From: Aminobacter sp039907765
GTDB lineage: Bacteria; Pseudomonadota; Alphaproteobacteria; Rhizobiales; Rhizobiaceae
Reading direction: 5' to 3'
DNA: 64,000 bases
NCBI RefSeq assembly: GCF_039907765.1
Contig: NZ_JARDJI010000001.1
Span: 248,001-312,000 of the forward strand
In this document: positions 36,167 through 45,295 of the stretch, piece after piece
Layout of the letters: each line of letters opens with the position of its first letter
Numbering within the stretch: position 1 is the first letter of the stretch
The notes under the pieces: model-generated
Seen by the model: only the letters and a program-made list of their open reading frames with translations
The model's database searches: none
Told to the model about the DNA's origin: nothing
Program-made: the position numbers and the translations under genes

Positions 36167-37942
36167 ATGAAGATGACCACCGAAGAAGCATTCGTCAAAG
36201 TCCTGCAGATGCATGGCATCGAGCACGCCTTCGGCATCATCGGCTCGGCCATGATGCCGGTGTCGGACCTGTTCCCCAAGGCCGGCATCAAATTCTGGGA
36301 CTGCGCCCACGAGACCAATGCCGGCATGATGGCCGACGGCTTCAGCCGCGCCACCGGCACCATGTCGATGGCCATCGGCCAGAACGGCCCCGGCGTCACC
36401 GGCTTCATCACCGCCATGAAGACCGCCTACTGGAACCACACGCCGCTGTTGATGGTCACCCCGCAGGCGGCCAACAAGACCATCGGCCAGGGCGGCTTCC
36501 AGGAAGTCGACCAGATGGCGATGTTCGAGGAAATGGTCTGCTACCAGGAAGAGGTGCGCGACCCCTCGCGCATTCCCGAGGTGCTGAACCGCGTCATCGA
36601 GAAGGCCTGGCGCGGCTGTGCGCCCGCGCAGATCAACATCCCGCGCGACTTCTGGACCCATGTCATCGACGTCGACCTGCCTTCCATCGTGCGTTTCGAG
36701 CGCCCGGCCGGCGGCCCTCAGGCGATCACGGAGGCCGCACGCCTGCTGTCGGAGGCAAAGTTCCCGGTCATCCTCAACGGCGCCGGCGTCGTCATCGGCA
36801 ACGCCATCCAGGAATCGATGGCGCTTGCCGAGCGGCTCGATGCGCCGGTGTGCTGCGGCTACCAGCACAACGACGCCTTCCCCGGCAGCCATCGCCTCGC
36901 CGCCGGCCCGCTCGGCTACAACGGCTCGAAGGCGGCGATGGAGCTGATCGCCAAGGCCGACGTGGTGCTGGCGCTCGGCACCCGCCTCAACCCGTTCTCG
37001 ACGCTGCCGGGCTACGGCATCGACTACTGGCCGAAGAATGCCGCGATCATCCAGGTCGACATCAATGCCGACCGCATCGGCCTGACCAAGAAGGTGTCGG
37101 TCGGCATCTGCGGCGACGCCAGGCAGGTCGCCCGCCAGATCCTCGAGCAGCTGACCCCGTCGGCCGGCAACGAAGGCCGCGAGCAGCGCAAGGCGGCGAT
37201 CCACCAGACCCGCTCGGCCTGGCTGCAGCAGCTGTCGTCGATGGACCACGAGGAAGACGACGTCGGCACCGAGTGGAATGCGAGTGCCCGCCTGCGCGAG
37301 GCCGACCGCATGTCGCCGCGCCAGGCCTGGCGGGCGATCCAGGCCGCCCTGCCAAAGGAAGCGATCATCTCGACCGACATCGGCAACAACTGCGCCATCG
37401 GCAACGCCTATCCGAGCTTCGAGCAGGGCCGGAAGTATCTCGCGCCGGGCATGTTCGGCCCCTGCGGCTACGGCTTCCCGTCGATCGTCGGTGCCAAGAT
37501 CGGCTGCCCCGACGTGCCGGTGGTGGGCTTCGCCGGCGACGGCGCCTTCGGCATCTCGATGAACGAGATGGGCGCCATCGGCCGCGACGGCTGGCCGGCG
37601 ATCACCATGGTGATCTTCCGCAACTACCAGTGGGGCGCGGAGAAGCGCAACACGACGCTGTGGTACGCCAACAACTTCGTCGGCACCGAACTCAACCCCA
37701 ACCTCAGCTACGCCAAGGTGGCTGAGGGCTGCGGCCTGAAGGGCGTCGTCGTCGACACCACCGCCAAGCTGACCGAGGCGCTGGCCAAGGCCATCGACGA
37801 CCAGTCCAAGGGCATCACCACCTTCGTCGAGGTCATCCTCAACCAGGAACTCGGCGAACCCTTCCGCCGCGACGCGATGAAGAAGCCGGTGCCGGTGGCG
37901 GGCATCGACCGCGCCGACATGCGCCCGCAGCAGCGCGCCTGA
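36167..37942 (+). CDS. xsc: Sulfoacetaldehyde acetyltransferase
   Basis: A 591-residue TPP-dependent enzyme that splits sulfoacetaldehyde with phosphate into acetyl phosphate and sulfite. The N-terminal half has the TPP-activating Glu in CAHETNAG (near residue 48), and the C-terminal half has the Mg/TPP motif GDGAFGISMNEMGA through NYQWGAEKRN. A GAAAGGA ribosome site precedes the ATG. The name is secure because of length, motifs and place between tauY and pta. Sulfite released here must be exported or oxidised. Confidence 0.95.
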   Translation: MKMTTEEAFVKVLQMHGIEHAFGIIGSAMMPVSDLFPKAGIKFWDCAHETNAGMMADGFSRATGTMSMAIGQNGPGVTGFITAMKTAYWNHTPLLMVTPQAANKTIGQGGFQEVDQMAMFEEMVCYQEEVRDPSRIPEVLNRVIEKAWRGCAPAQINIPRDFWTHVIDVDLPSIVRFERPAGGPQAITEAARLLSEAKFPVILNGAGVVIGNAIQESMALAERLDAPVCCGYQHNDAFPGSHRLAAGPLGYNGSKAAMELIAKADVVLALGTRLNPFSTLPGYGIDYWPKNAAIIQVDINADRIGLTKKVSVGICGDARQVARQILEQLTPSAGNEGREQRKAAIHQTRSAWLQQLSSMDHEEDDVGTEWNASARLREADRMSPRQAWRAIQAALPKEAIISTDIGNNCAIGNAYPSFEQGRKYLAPGMFGPCGYGFPSIVGAKIGCPDVPVVGFAGDGAFGISMNEMGAIGRDGWPAITMVIFRNYQWGAEKRNTTLWYANNFVGTELNPNLSYAKVAEGCGLKGVVVDTTAKLTEALAKAIDDQSKGITTFVEVILNQELGEPFRRDAMKKPVPVAGIDRADMRPQQRA

Positions 37943-37954
37943 TCTGGCGACAAA

Positions 37955-37982
37955 CCGCCCGCCCGGGCCGCCGGGCGGGCGG
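37955..37982. terminator. Strong GC hairpin between xsc and the exporter gene
   Basis: A perfect 12-base stem (CCGCCCGCCCGG with CCGGGCGGGCGG) and a GCCG loop start 13 bases after the xsc stop. No T run follows on the coding strand, so it may cause partial termination or protect the tau-xsc messenger, lowering expression of the exporter and pta. Confidence 0.55.
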
Positions 37983-38015
37983 ACGACAAAAGCTTCACGA
38001 TCCGGGAATGAGCCG

Positions 38016-39047
38016 ATGAACACCGCCGCCGCGACCCAACGTTTCAATGGCCTGCCGTCGGTCGTGCAGGCCTGGTGGCCCGGCCTCGCCGTGACCGCGG
38101 CCGTGGCCATCGCCGCCCAGTTCCTGTCGGACCACTATGGCGCGCCGGCGATGCTGATGGCGCTGCTGCTCGGCATCGCCTTCAACTTCCTGTCGGAAGA
38201 GGGCCGCTGCGTCGCCGGCATCGACCTCAGCGCCAAGAAGGTGCTCAGGATCGGCGTCGCCTTGCTCGGCATGCGCATCAGCGTCGACCTGCTCGTCGGG
38301 CTCGGCGCCGGCACCATCCTGCTGCTCGTCTCGGCGATCGCCGCCACGATCCTGTTCGGCCTTGCCGCCGCCAAGCTGCTCGGCCGCGGCTGGCGGCTGG
38401 CGCTGATCACCAGCGGCTCCGTCGCCATCTGCGGCGCCTCCGCCGCCATGGCGATCGCCGCGGTGTTGCCCAAGAACGAATTCTCCGAGCGCAACCTGAT
38501 CTTCACCGTGCTGTCGGTGACGGTGCTCTCGACGCTCGCCATGATCTTCTACCCGATGATCGCCCAGGCCATCGGCCTCGACGCCCGCGCCACCGGCATC
38601 TTCTTCGGCGGCACCATCCACGACGTCGCCCAGGTCGTCGGCGCGGGCTTCTCCGTGTCCCCCGAGGCGGGTGAGACGGCAACGCTGGTCAAGCTCATCC
38701 GCGTCACCATGCTGGCGCCAGTCGTGCTGATCTTCTCGCTCGCCACCCGCAACGTCGGCCCGGTCGGCGAGGCGGGCAAGCGCCCGCCGCTTTTGCCGGG
38801 CTTCGTCATTGCCTTCCTCTTGCTTGCCGCCGCCAACTCCTTCGGCCTCGTGCCCGAGGCGGTGTCGAAAATCGGCATGGAGGCATCGCGCTGGGCGCTG
38901 CTCGCCGGCATCGTCGCCGTCGGCATGAAGACCTCGCTGCGCCGGGTGCTCGACGTCGGCGGCGACGCCGTCGCCCTCATCGTCGCCGAGACCGTCTTCA
39001 TCGGCGTCTTCATCCTCGCCGGCATCTACTATCTGGGACACGCCTGA
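38016..39047 (+). CDS. YeiH-family putative sulfite/sulfate exporter
   Basis: A 343-residue inner-membrane protein with about ten hydrophobic spans. The family features are GMRISVDLL, SGSVAICGASAAMAI and GTIHDVAQVVGAG. In taurine clusters of alphaproteobacteria a protein of this type sits beside xsc and pta and is proposed to export sulfite, a role inferred from context there and here. The last base of its stop is the first base of the pta start, so they are coupled. Confidence 0.88.
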   Translation: MNTAAATQRFNGLPSVVQAWWPGLAVTAAVAIAAQFLSDHYGAPAMLMALLLGIAFNFLSEEGRCVAGIDLSAKKVLRIGVALLGMRISVDLLVGLGAGTILLLVSAIAATILFGLAAAKLLGRGWRLALITSGSVAICGASAAMAIAAVLPKNEFSERNLIFTVLSVTVLSTLAMIFYPMIAQAIGLDARATGIFFGGTIHDVAQVVGAGFSVSPEAGETATLVKLIRVTMLAPVVLIFSLATRNVGPVGEAGKRPPLLPGFVIAFLLLAAANSFGLVPEAVSKIGMEASRWALLAGIVAVGMKTSLRRVLDVGGDAVALIVAETVFIGVFILAGIYYLGHA

Positions 39048-40045
39048 TGAAACCGCTGGAGCGCATCCTCCTTGCAGCCAAATCCGCACCGCGCCGCATC
39101 GTGCTGCCCGAGGGCGAGGACCCGCGCGTGGTGGAGGCCGCCCTGCGCTCGGTCCGCGAGGGGGTCGCGGAGATCACGCTCGTCGGACGCCGTGAGATCG
39201 TCGAGCAGCGCCTCGCGGCCGCCGGAGCGTCGGGCGAGCACGTCCGCATCGAGGACCCCGCCGGCTCGCCGCTGACGCAGCACCTCGCCGCTGCCTATCA
39301 CGAGCTGCGCAAGGGCAAGGGCATCGACCCAGCGGCTGCCGCTGAAGCGGTGACCACTCCCCTCGTCTTCGCCGCGATGATGGTGCGCGAGGGCCACGCC
39401 TACGGCACCGTCGGCGGCGCGGTCGCCACCACGGCCGACACGGTGCGGGCCGCCCTGCAATGCATCGGCCGCGCGCCCGGCATCGGCCTCGTCTCCAGCT
39501 TCTTCCTGATGATGCTGTGCCAGCCGCACCACGTGAAGAAGGGCGCCTTCGTATTTGCCGACTGCGGCCTGGTGGTCGATCCCGACGCTGCCGGCCTCGC
39601 CGACATCGCCCGCATGTCCGCGCGTTCCTACCAGGCTCTCGCCGGTGCGCCTGCCAAGGTGGCGATGCTGTCGTTCTCGACCAATGGCAGCGCCGCCCAT
39701 GAGCGCGTCTCGAAGGTTGTCGAGGCGACGCGCCTGGCACATGCCGCCGACCCCGACCTCGTCATCGACGGCGAATTGCAGTTCGACACCGCCTTCGTCG
39801 AGGCGGTGAGCGCTGCCAAGGCGCCGAACTCGGCGCTGCATGGCGAGGCCAACGTCTTCGTCTTCCCCAATCTCGACGCCGCCAACATCGGCTACAAGAT
39901 CGCCCAGCGCATCGGCGGGGCGGAAGCCATCGGGCCGATCCTGCAGGGCCTCGCCAAGCCGGCCAACGACCTGTCGCGCGGCTGCAGTGCCGACGACGTC
40001 TTTCACATGATCGCCGTCACGGTCGTTCAGGCGGCCTGCGGCTGA
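39047..40045 (+). CDS. pta: Phosphate acetyltransferase
   Basis: A 332-residue Pta of the short form (no N-terminal P-loop-like part). Typical features are RIVLPEGEDPRV at the start, the conserved region GIGLVSSFFLM and the late ALHGEANVFVFPNLDAANIGYK. It converts acetyl phosphate from Xsc to acetyl-CoA. Overlaps the exporter stop by one base (TGATG). Last gene of the taurine cluster; convergent with an MFS gene 30 bases on. Confidence 0.95.
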   Translation: MKPLERILLAAKSAPRRIVLPEGEDPRVVEAALRSVREGVAEITLVGRREIVEQRLAAAGASGEHVRIEDPAGSPLTQHLAAAYHELRKGKGIDPAAAAEAVTTPLVFAAMMVREGHAYGTVGGAVATTADTVRAALQCIGRAPGIGLVSSFFLMMLCQPHHVKKGAFVFADCGLVVDPDAAGLADIARMSARSYQALAGAPAKVAMLSFSTNGSAAHERVSKVVEATRLAHAADPDLVIDGELQFDTAFVEAVSAAKAPNSALHGEANVFVFPNLDAANIGYKIAQRIGGAEAIGPILQGLAKPANDLSRGCSADDVFHMIAVTVVQAACG

Positions 40046-40075
40046 TGGTGGCACCGGAGTGCCCGGGCCCGGGAA

Positions 40076-41401
40076 TTATTTCCTGGAATTCTCCGCGCTT
40101 TCGTCGGCCGCCTCGTCGTCGCGTATCGGGGAGGCGACGGCGACGTGGCCGGGCGCCCGCTCGCGCATGCAGACCGCGACCACGATGCCCGAGACGAATG
40201 TCAGCGCGGCGATCGATGTGATCGCCCAGGACAGCCCGAAGCGGTCGGCGATCAGGCCGGCGGAGAGGGCGCCGATGGCATAGCCGAGGTCGCGCCAGAA
40301 CCGGTAGACGCTCAGCGACCGCGCCCGCCAGCTCGGATGCGAGGCGTCGGAGACGGCGGCGATCAGGCTCGGATAGACCATCGCCGTGCCGAGCCCAAGC
40401 AGCAGGCTGCCGAGCAGCCACCACTCGAAGGATCGCGTCGCCGCGGTCAGGAACAGGCCGCCAGCCTGGACCCACATGCCCGCCACGATCAGCCCCTTGC
40501 GCCCCCAGCGGTCGCTCAGGGGGCCGGTGGCGACCTGCAGGATGCCCCACGCCGCCGGATAGACCGCCTTGAGGATGCCGATGCGCTCGACACCGAGCCC
40601 GAAGGAGGTGAAGAACAGCGGCAGGATGCCCCAGCTCATACCGTCGTTGAGGTTATTGACGAGTCCGGCCTGGGACGCTGCGAACAGGTTGCGGTCCTTG
40701 AACGAGGTGAGCGCGAACACCTCGCGGAAGCCGAGCGGCGAGGCCTCCTTGGCGTGCGTGGCGGCTTCCAGCCGGACGTGGTCGCGCGTGTCCTTGACCA
40801 GCAGGATCGACAGCGCCGCCCCGATCACCGCGTAGCCGACGCCGAGATAGATCGGGGCCGGCCTCAGGCCGTAGCGCGAGGCGATGTAGCCGGTGAGGAA
40901 TGCCGTCACGCCGACGGTGAGGTAGCCGGCGAACTCGTTGAGGCCCACCGCCAGGCCGCGCGATTTCGGCCCGACGAGATCGACCTTCATGATCACCGTC
41001 ATCGACCAGGCGAGCCCCTGGTTGATGCCCAGTAGGGCGTTGGCGGCGATCACCCATTCCCAGGTCGGCGCCCAGATGATCATGAACGGAACCGGCAGGC
41101 CGACGAGCCATCCCAGAACCAGCACGCGCTTGCGGCCCCAATGGTCGGCCAGTTGCCCCGACACAAGGTTGGCAAGCGCCTTGACCACGCCGAAGCTGAC
41201 GATGAAGGAGACCACCAGCGTCGTCGAGGCGATGCCGAACTCCTCGGAGCCGATGAGTGGCACGACGGTGCGCTCGATGCCGACCATGCCACCCACGAAG
41301 GCGTTGATCAGCACCAGAAGCGCGAACTGGCGCCAGTTTTCCTTGAGCCCGAGCCTGATATGCGCCTTGGCGTCCTGGGCGGTCGATGTGGTTTCGTTCA
41401 T
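40076..41401 (-). CDS. Major facilitator superfamily transporter
   Basis: A 441-residue transporter with about twelve spans and the MFS loop motif GQLADHWGRKRVLVLG (about residues 78-93). The ATG at 41401 is two bases after the stop of the metallo-hydrolase gene, so the two form an operon. The C-terminus is charged. Regulated probably by the divergent ArsR-rhodanese protein. The setting suggests transport of a sulfur compound, such as thiosulfate or sulfite, but specificity cannot be read. Confidence 0.88.
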   Translation of the reverse strand: MNETTSTAQDAKAHIRLGLKENWRQFALLVLINAFVGGMVGIERTVVPLIGSEEFGIASTTLVVSFIVSFGVVKALANLVSGQLADHWGRKRVLVLGWLVGLPVPFMIIWAPTWEWVIAANALLGINQGLAWSMTVIMKVDLVGPKSRGLAVGLNEFAGYLTVGVTAFLTGYIASRYGLRPAPIYLGVGYAVIGAALSILLVKDTRDHVRLEAATHAKEASPLGFREVFALTSFKDRNLFAASQAGLVNNLNDGMSWGILPLFFTSFGLGVERIGILKAVYPAAWGILQVATGPLSDRWGRKGLIVAGMWVQAGGLFLTAATRSFEWWLLGSLLLGLGTAMVYPSLIAAVSDASHPSWRARSLSVYRFWRDLGYAIGALSAGLIADRFGLSWAITSIAALTFVSGIVVAVCMRERAPGHVAVASPIRDDEAADESAENSRK

Positions 41402-41403
41402 GG

Positions 41404-42144
41404 TCAAGCCGCCGTGGCCGAGAGGCTGGAATTCGCCGCCCTGATGCGGGCGGCCTCCGGCGGCGCCGGCGGGATGTCGGTCAGCATGAAGCGGATGAAT
41501 GCCGTCTCGTCGTCGATGCCGAAGGCCTGGTTGTGGCGCTTCTCGAAGCCGATGGTCGACCAGGGCTTGCCGCTCAGGCGCCGGCCGCACACCGAGCCGG
41601 CATAAGCGCCGGGCATGACCTCGACATGGTCCGGAAGCGCCTTCAGCCGCTGCACGCTTCGGAACAGATCCCTCGCTCCCTGTTCGGCGCTAACCGCGAG
41701 TTCGGTGCGGCCGAGGTCGCCTGCCATCAGCGTATGGCCGGTCAGGACGAACCAGGTCTCGTCGGCGCGGGTGTGGTCGCTGACCAGAAGGCAGATGTGC
41801 TCGGGCGTGTGGCCTGGGGTGTGCATCACCGTGGCCGTGACATTGCCGAGCGGCAGCACGTCGCCGTCGGCAGCCCCCCTGAACGGGAATGCCACCTCCG
41901 CGTCCGCCGCGAGCACGTATTCCGCGCCGGCCGCCTCGGCGAGCGCACGGCCCGTGGAAATGTGGTCGGCGTGGACATGCGTGTCGACGACGAAATTGAT
42001 GCGCATGCCCGCGGCATTCGCCGCGCGCAGGTAGAACTCGACGTCGCCGACGGGGTCGACCACCGTGCCGGTGGCCTTGCCGCCGCAGCCGAAAAGGTAG
42101 GAAATGCCGACCGGGTCGGCGTGAAGGAACTGGCGCAGGATCAT
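41404..42144 (-). CDS. MBL-fold metallo-hydrolase, ETHE1/persulfide-dioxygenase-like
   Basis: A protein of about 246 residues (start ATG 42144, preceded by GGAG at nine bases; ATGs at 42159 and 42177 are alternatives, the last falling inside the operator). The metal motif T-H-x-H-A-D-H lies near residues 55-61, with a further His in HTPGHTPEH and Asp in MAGDLGR. The GCGG and THVHADHISTG run fit ETHE1-like glutathione-persulfide dioxygenases rather than glyoxalase II. Operon with the MFS gene, divergent from an ArsR-rhodanese regulator. A role in sulfur detoxification is inferred. Confidence 0.8.
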   Translation of the reverse strand: MILRQFLHADPVGISYLFGCGGKATGTVVDPVGDVEFYLRAANAAGMRINFVVDTHVHADHISTGRALAEAAGAEYVLAADAEVAFPFRGAADGDVLPLGNVTATVMHTPGHTPEHICLLVSDHTRADETWFVLTGHTLMAGDLGRTELAVSAEQGARDLFRSVQRLKALPDHVEVMPGAYAGSVCGRRLSGKPWSTIGFEKRHNQAFGIDDETAFIRFMLTDIPPAPPEAARIRAANSSLSATAA

Positions 42145-42172
42145 GGGCTTGAACTCCATTCCATGAACGGAT

Positions 42173-42198
42173 AACATTCAATCATTCTGCTGAATGTT
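42173..42198. promoter_or_regulatory. Operator-like inverted repeat AACATTCA-N10-TGAATGTT
   Basis: A perfect eight-base inverted repeat lies in the 70-base spacer between the divergent metallo-hydrolase and ArsR-rhodanese genes, 17 bases before the latter start. It contains ATTC/GAAT half-sites like those of sulfur-responsive ArsR proteins (SqrR/BigR), but with wider spacing; an inner ATTC-N4-GAAT is also present. Confidence 0.65.
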
Positions 42199-42214
42199 CC
42201 ATTGAGGAGGTCTC

Positions 42215-42883
42215 ATGTCAAGCGTCGGACCGAAGCAGGCGATCTACGGCAGCCTTTCCGAGGTTGCGCAGGCGCTCGGGCACCCGCACCGGCTTGAGTT
42301 GCTCGAGCATCTCGCCCAGGGCGTGCGCAGCGTCGAGGAGTTGTCGGCCCGCACGCGCCTGACCTTCGCCAACACCTCGCGCCACCTGCAGATCCTCCGT
42401 CGGGCGCGCCTCGTCGACACCGAGCGCCGCGGCAAGCATATCTTCTATCGCCTCGCCGGCGAGGCCGAGGTGGTCGACGTCATGGGCGCGCTCGGCCGTC
42501 TCGGCGAGCGCAACATGGCCGAGATCGACCGCGTCATGGCCGACTATTTTCGCGCCCGCGACGCGCTGGAGCCGGTGTCGCGCAAGGACCTCGTCGCCAG
42601 GCTGCACGAGGGATCGGTGACGGTGCTGGACGTGCGGCCGGAGGACGAGTTCGTGGCCGGCCATCTTCCCGGCGCCCTCAACATCCCGGTCACGGACCTC
42701 CAGCGCCGCCTCGGCGAACTCCCGTCGGACCGCGAGGTGATCGCCTACTGCCGCGGGCCCTACTGCGTCATGTCCTTCGAAGCCGTCGCTGCGCTGAGGG
42801 CGCGGGGCTATCTCGTCCGCCGGCTGGAAGACGGCTATCCCGAATGGAAGGCTGCGGGCCTGCCGGTCGAAGCGGCCGCCTGA
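42215..42883 (+). CDS. ArsR-type regulator fused to a rhodanese domain
   Basis: A 222-residue protein. Residues 8-90 form an ArsR winged helix; residues 122-218 form a rhodanese domain with the active loop CRGPYC (Cys179, Cys184). The whole protein has no other cysteine, so the usual ArsR thiol sensor sites are absent and any sulfur sensing would have to go through the rhodanese loop. GAGGAGG precedes the ATG. Divergent from the metallo-hydrolase/MFS operon with a perfect palindrome between, hence likely their repressor and its own. Such fusions are known but rarely studied. Confidence 0.9.
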   Translation: MSSVGPKQAIYGSLSEVAQALGHPHRLELLEHLAQGVRSVEELSARTRLTFANTSRHLQILRRARLVDTERRGKHIFYRLAGEAEVVDVMGALGRLGERNMAEIDRVMADYFRARDALEPVSRKDLVARLHEGSVTVLDVRPEDEFVAGHLPGALNIPVTDLQRRLGELPSDREVIAYCRGPYCVMSFEAVAALRARGYLVRRLEDGYPEWKAAGLPVEAAA

Positions 42884-42920
42884 GCCGCCGGATGCCGCGG
42901 CGAGGTCGCCGCGTCCCTGC

Positions 42921-43814
42921 TCAGCGCAAGAAGATCAGCGCCATGCCTGCGACCACCAGCGCCGCCCCGGCCCAGGCGCCGCCGGCGGGGCGTTCGCCCG
43001 TCTTCGCCCACAGCATCGGCAGGATGATGACCGGCGAGGTGGCCGACAGCGTCGACACGATGCCGACCTTGCCGCCCGACAGCGCGAACAACAAGAGCGT
43101 CATGCCGATGGCGAGCGCGATGATGCCGGTCAGCGCCGTCATCGCCGCCACCTTCCAGGTCAGCGGCCCCTTCGGCTTGACGGCGGGGATCGGCAGCTGG
43201 ATCAGCACGCTGAGGCAGAGAGCGGCGATGCCCACCCGCAGCATCGAGGCGGCGAACGGGTCGATGCCCGTCGCCATGACCGGGCGGGCGATGATCGAGC
43301 CGACCGCCTGGCCGGTCGCGGCGCCGAGGCCGAGCGCGACCCCGATCCACAGCGGGCCCTTGACCGCCTCCCATTCATGCAATTGCGCCCGCCGCTTGCC
43401 GAACAGGATGGCGAGCAGCACGCCCGCGACCGTCAGGCCGATGCCGGCGATCGCGGTTTGCGACAGGTCCTCGCCGAGCGCCAGCCAGCCGAGCAGGGCG
43501 GCGATCGGCGCGTTGAGCGCGAACAGGATGCCCGAGCGCCGCGGCCCGAGCCGGTTGAGCGCTGCGAACAGCAGCGTGTCGCCGATGAAGATGCCGACCA
43601 GGCCGGAGAGCAGCAGCGGGCCGACATTGCTGGCGTCGAGTTCGCGCCAGGCGCCGGTGGCGAGCACGTAGAGCGCCAGCATCACCGTCACGAAGATCTG
43701 GCGGACCCGGTTGAAGGCGGGCGCGCCGAGATGCCCGGCAGGCCCGGCCGAGATCAGCCCGGTCATGGCCCAGCAGACGGCGGCTCCAAGTGCGGCAAGT
43801 TCGTGAATGGGCAT
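42921..43814 (-). CDS. EamA/DMT-family transporter
   Basis: A 297-residue protein with about ten hydrophobic spans and two EamA repeats (GLVGIFIGDTLLFAALNRLG in the first, ALSGGKVGIVSTLSATSPV in the second). The ATG at 43814 is chosen because the open frame upstream lies in the spacer before ftsZ and is not membrane-like. Convergent with the ArsR-rhodanese gene and divergent from ftsZ. Substrate unknown. Confidence 0.86.
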   Translation of the reverse strand: MPIHELAALGAAVCWAMTGLISAGPAGHLGAPAFNRVRQIFVTVMLALYVLATGAWRELDASNVGPLLLSGLVGIFIGDTLLFAALNRLGPRRSGILFALNAPIAALLGWLALGEDLSQTAIAGIGLTVAGVLLAILFGKRRAQLHEWEAVKGPLWIGVALGLGAATGQAVGSIIARPVMATGIDPFAASMLRVGIAALCLSVLIQLPIPAVKPKGPLTWKVAAMTALTGIIALAIGMTLLLFALSGGKVGIVSTLSATSPVIILPMLWAKTGERPAGGAWAGAALVVAGMALIFLR

Positions 43815-44086
43815 CTGGCTTCGGCGGGTTCGAGCGACGGAAGGGGGCTCGCGCCGTTTGCGGACGGCTGCCCGAGCGACGGCCCAATGTGATTGATTCT
43901 CGGGGAGATTCCACGGGTTTTCTCTGCCCGCTGCGAATTCCGGCCGGTCCTTCGGTTTTCGCTGAAGGCTCGCCTTGGCGGAAATCCGGTTGAGCGACGA
44001 AAGGGCAGCCTTGCGGCGTGGCCATCGATCTGATTCCCTAGACATGATCCGATTCGGGCTGGGGCATCGTGCAGGAACCGGACTAG

Positions 44087-45109
44087 ATGAGCTCTTCCAG
44101 GAAGCCAGAGATTTCAGAAATGAGGCCGAAGCTGACCGTCATCGGGGTCGGCGGTGGTGGCGGCAACGCCGTCAACAACATGATCGCCCAGGGCTTGGCC
44201 GGCACCGATTTCATCGTCGCCAACACCGACGCCCAGGCACTCACCATGTCCAAGGCGCCGCGACTGATCCAGCTCGGCGCGCTTGTGACCGAGGGGCTCG
44301 GCGCGGGCTCCTTGCCGGAGATCGGCCAGGCGGCGGCCGAGGAGTCGATCGACGAGGTGATGGACTACCTGTCGGACACCCATATGTGCTTCGTCACCGC
44401 CGGCATGGGCGGCGGCACGGGCACGGGCGCTGCCCCGGTCATCGCCAGGGCGGCTCGCGAAGCCGGCATCCTGACGGTTGCGGTGGTGACAAAACCCTTC
44501 GCCTTCGAGGGCAAGCGCCGCATGCAGATGGCCGAGCGCGGCATCGAGCTCCTGCGCGAGGCCGCCGACACCGTCATCGTCATCCCCAACCAGAACCTGT
44601 TCAGGGTCGCCAACGCCAGCACGACCTTCGAGATGGCGTTCGGCATTGCCGACCAGGTCCTCCTATCCGGGGTCAGCTGCATCACCGATCTCATTGTCAA
44701 GGAAGGTCTGATCAATCTCGACTTCGCCGACGTCAAGACGGTGATGCGCGGCATGGGGCGCGCGATGATGGGCACCGGCATCGGCACGGGCGACAACCGC
44801 GCCATGAAGGCGGCGGAAGCCTCCATCGCCAATCCTCTGCTTGACGAGCGTTCGATGAAGGGCGCCCGTGGCGTGCTGATCTCGATATCGGGCGGCATGG
44901 ACATGACGCTGTTCGAGGTCGACGAGGCGGCAACCCGCATTCGCGAAGAGGTCGGCGACGATGCCGACATCATCGTCGGTGCCATCTTCGACCAGTCCCT
45001 GGCGGGACAGTTCAAGGTGTCGGTCGTGGCCACGGGCCTGTCGCCCTCGGCGACCGACGGCGACCCGTTCGTCATCCGCCAGACCGCGGCGGCGCAGGTG
45101 GCCCACTAG
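44087..45109 (+). CDS. ftsZ: FtsZ, short (FtsZ2-like) tubulin homologue
   Basis: A 340-residue GTPase. The nucleotide-binding tubulin signature GGGTGTG is at residues 108-114, the N-terminal GVGGGGGNAVNNM at 20-32, and the T7-loop catalytic NLDFAD at 210-215. It ends soon after the globular domain with QTAAAQVAH; the long linker and the conserved C-terminal peptide that binds FtsA/ZipA are missing. Rhizobia encode such a second FtsZ (S. meliloti FtsZ2) beside the essential long copy. No mraZ/mur/ftsQA genes are nearby, which also says this is the extra copy. A second ATG (44120) is a possible start. Confidence 0.93.
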   Translation: MSSSRKPEISEMRPKLTVIGVGGGGGNAVNNMIAQGLAGTDFIVANTDAQALTMSKAPRLIQLGALVTEGLGAGSLPEIGQAAAEESIDEVMDYLSDTHMCFVTAGMGGGTGTGAAPVIARAAREAGILTVAVVTKPFAFEGKRRMQMAERGIELLREAADTVIVIPNQNLFRVANASTTFEMAFGIADQVLLSGVSCITDLIVKEGLINLDFADVKTVMRGMGRAMMGTGIGTGDNRAMKAAEASIANPLLDERSMKGARGVLISISGGMDMTLFEVDEAATRIREEVGDDADIIVGAIFDQSLAGQFKVSVVATGLSPSATDGDPFVIRQTAAAQVAH

Positions 45110-45295
45110 GAGCATCCCGCTTCCAGGCTGGCGTGGGGCGGCGCGCGGCGGGATGCGCCGGCCGCCTCCGCGCATGCCGGCCAGGCCCGCAAGGCAAGAA
45201 TCCGCTAATCTCTTCGTGGTTTCATGCATCGATTTCGCCGCTGTGCCTGAAGGGCAGCTGCCCGCCCACGACGAATGCCTTGCGTGTAACGACTG

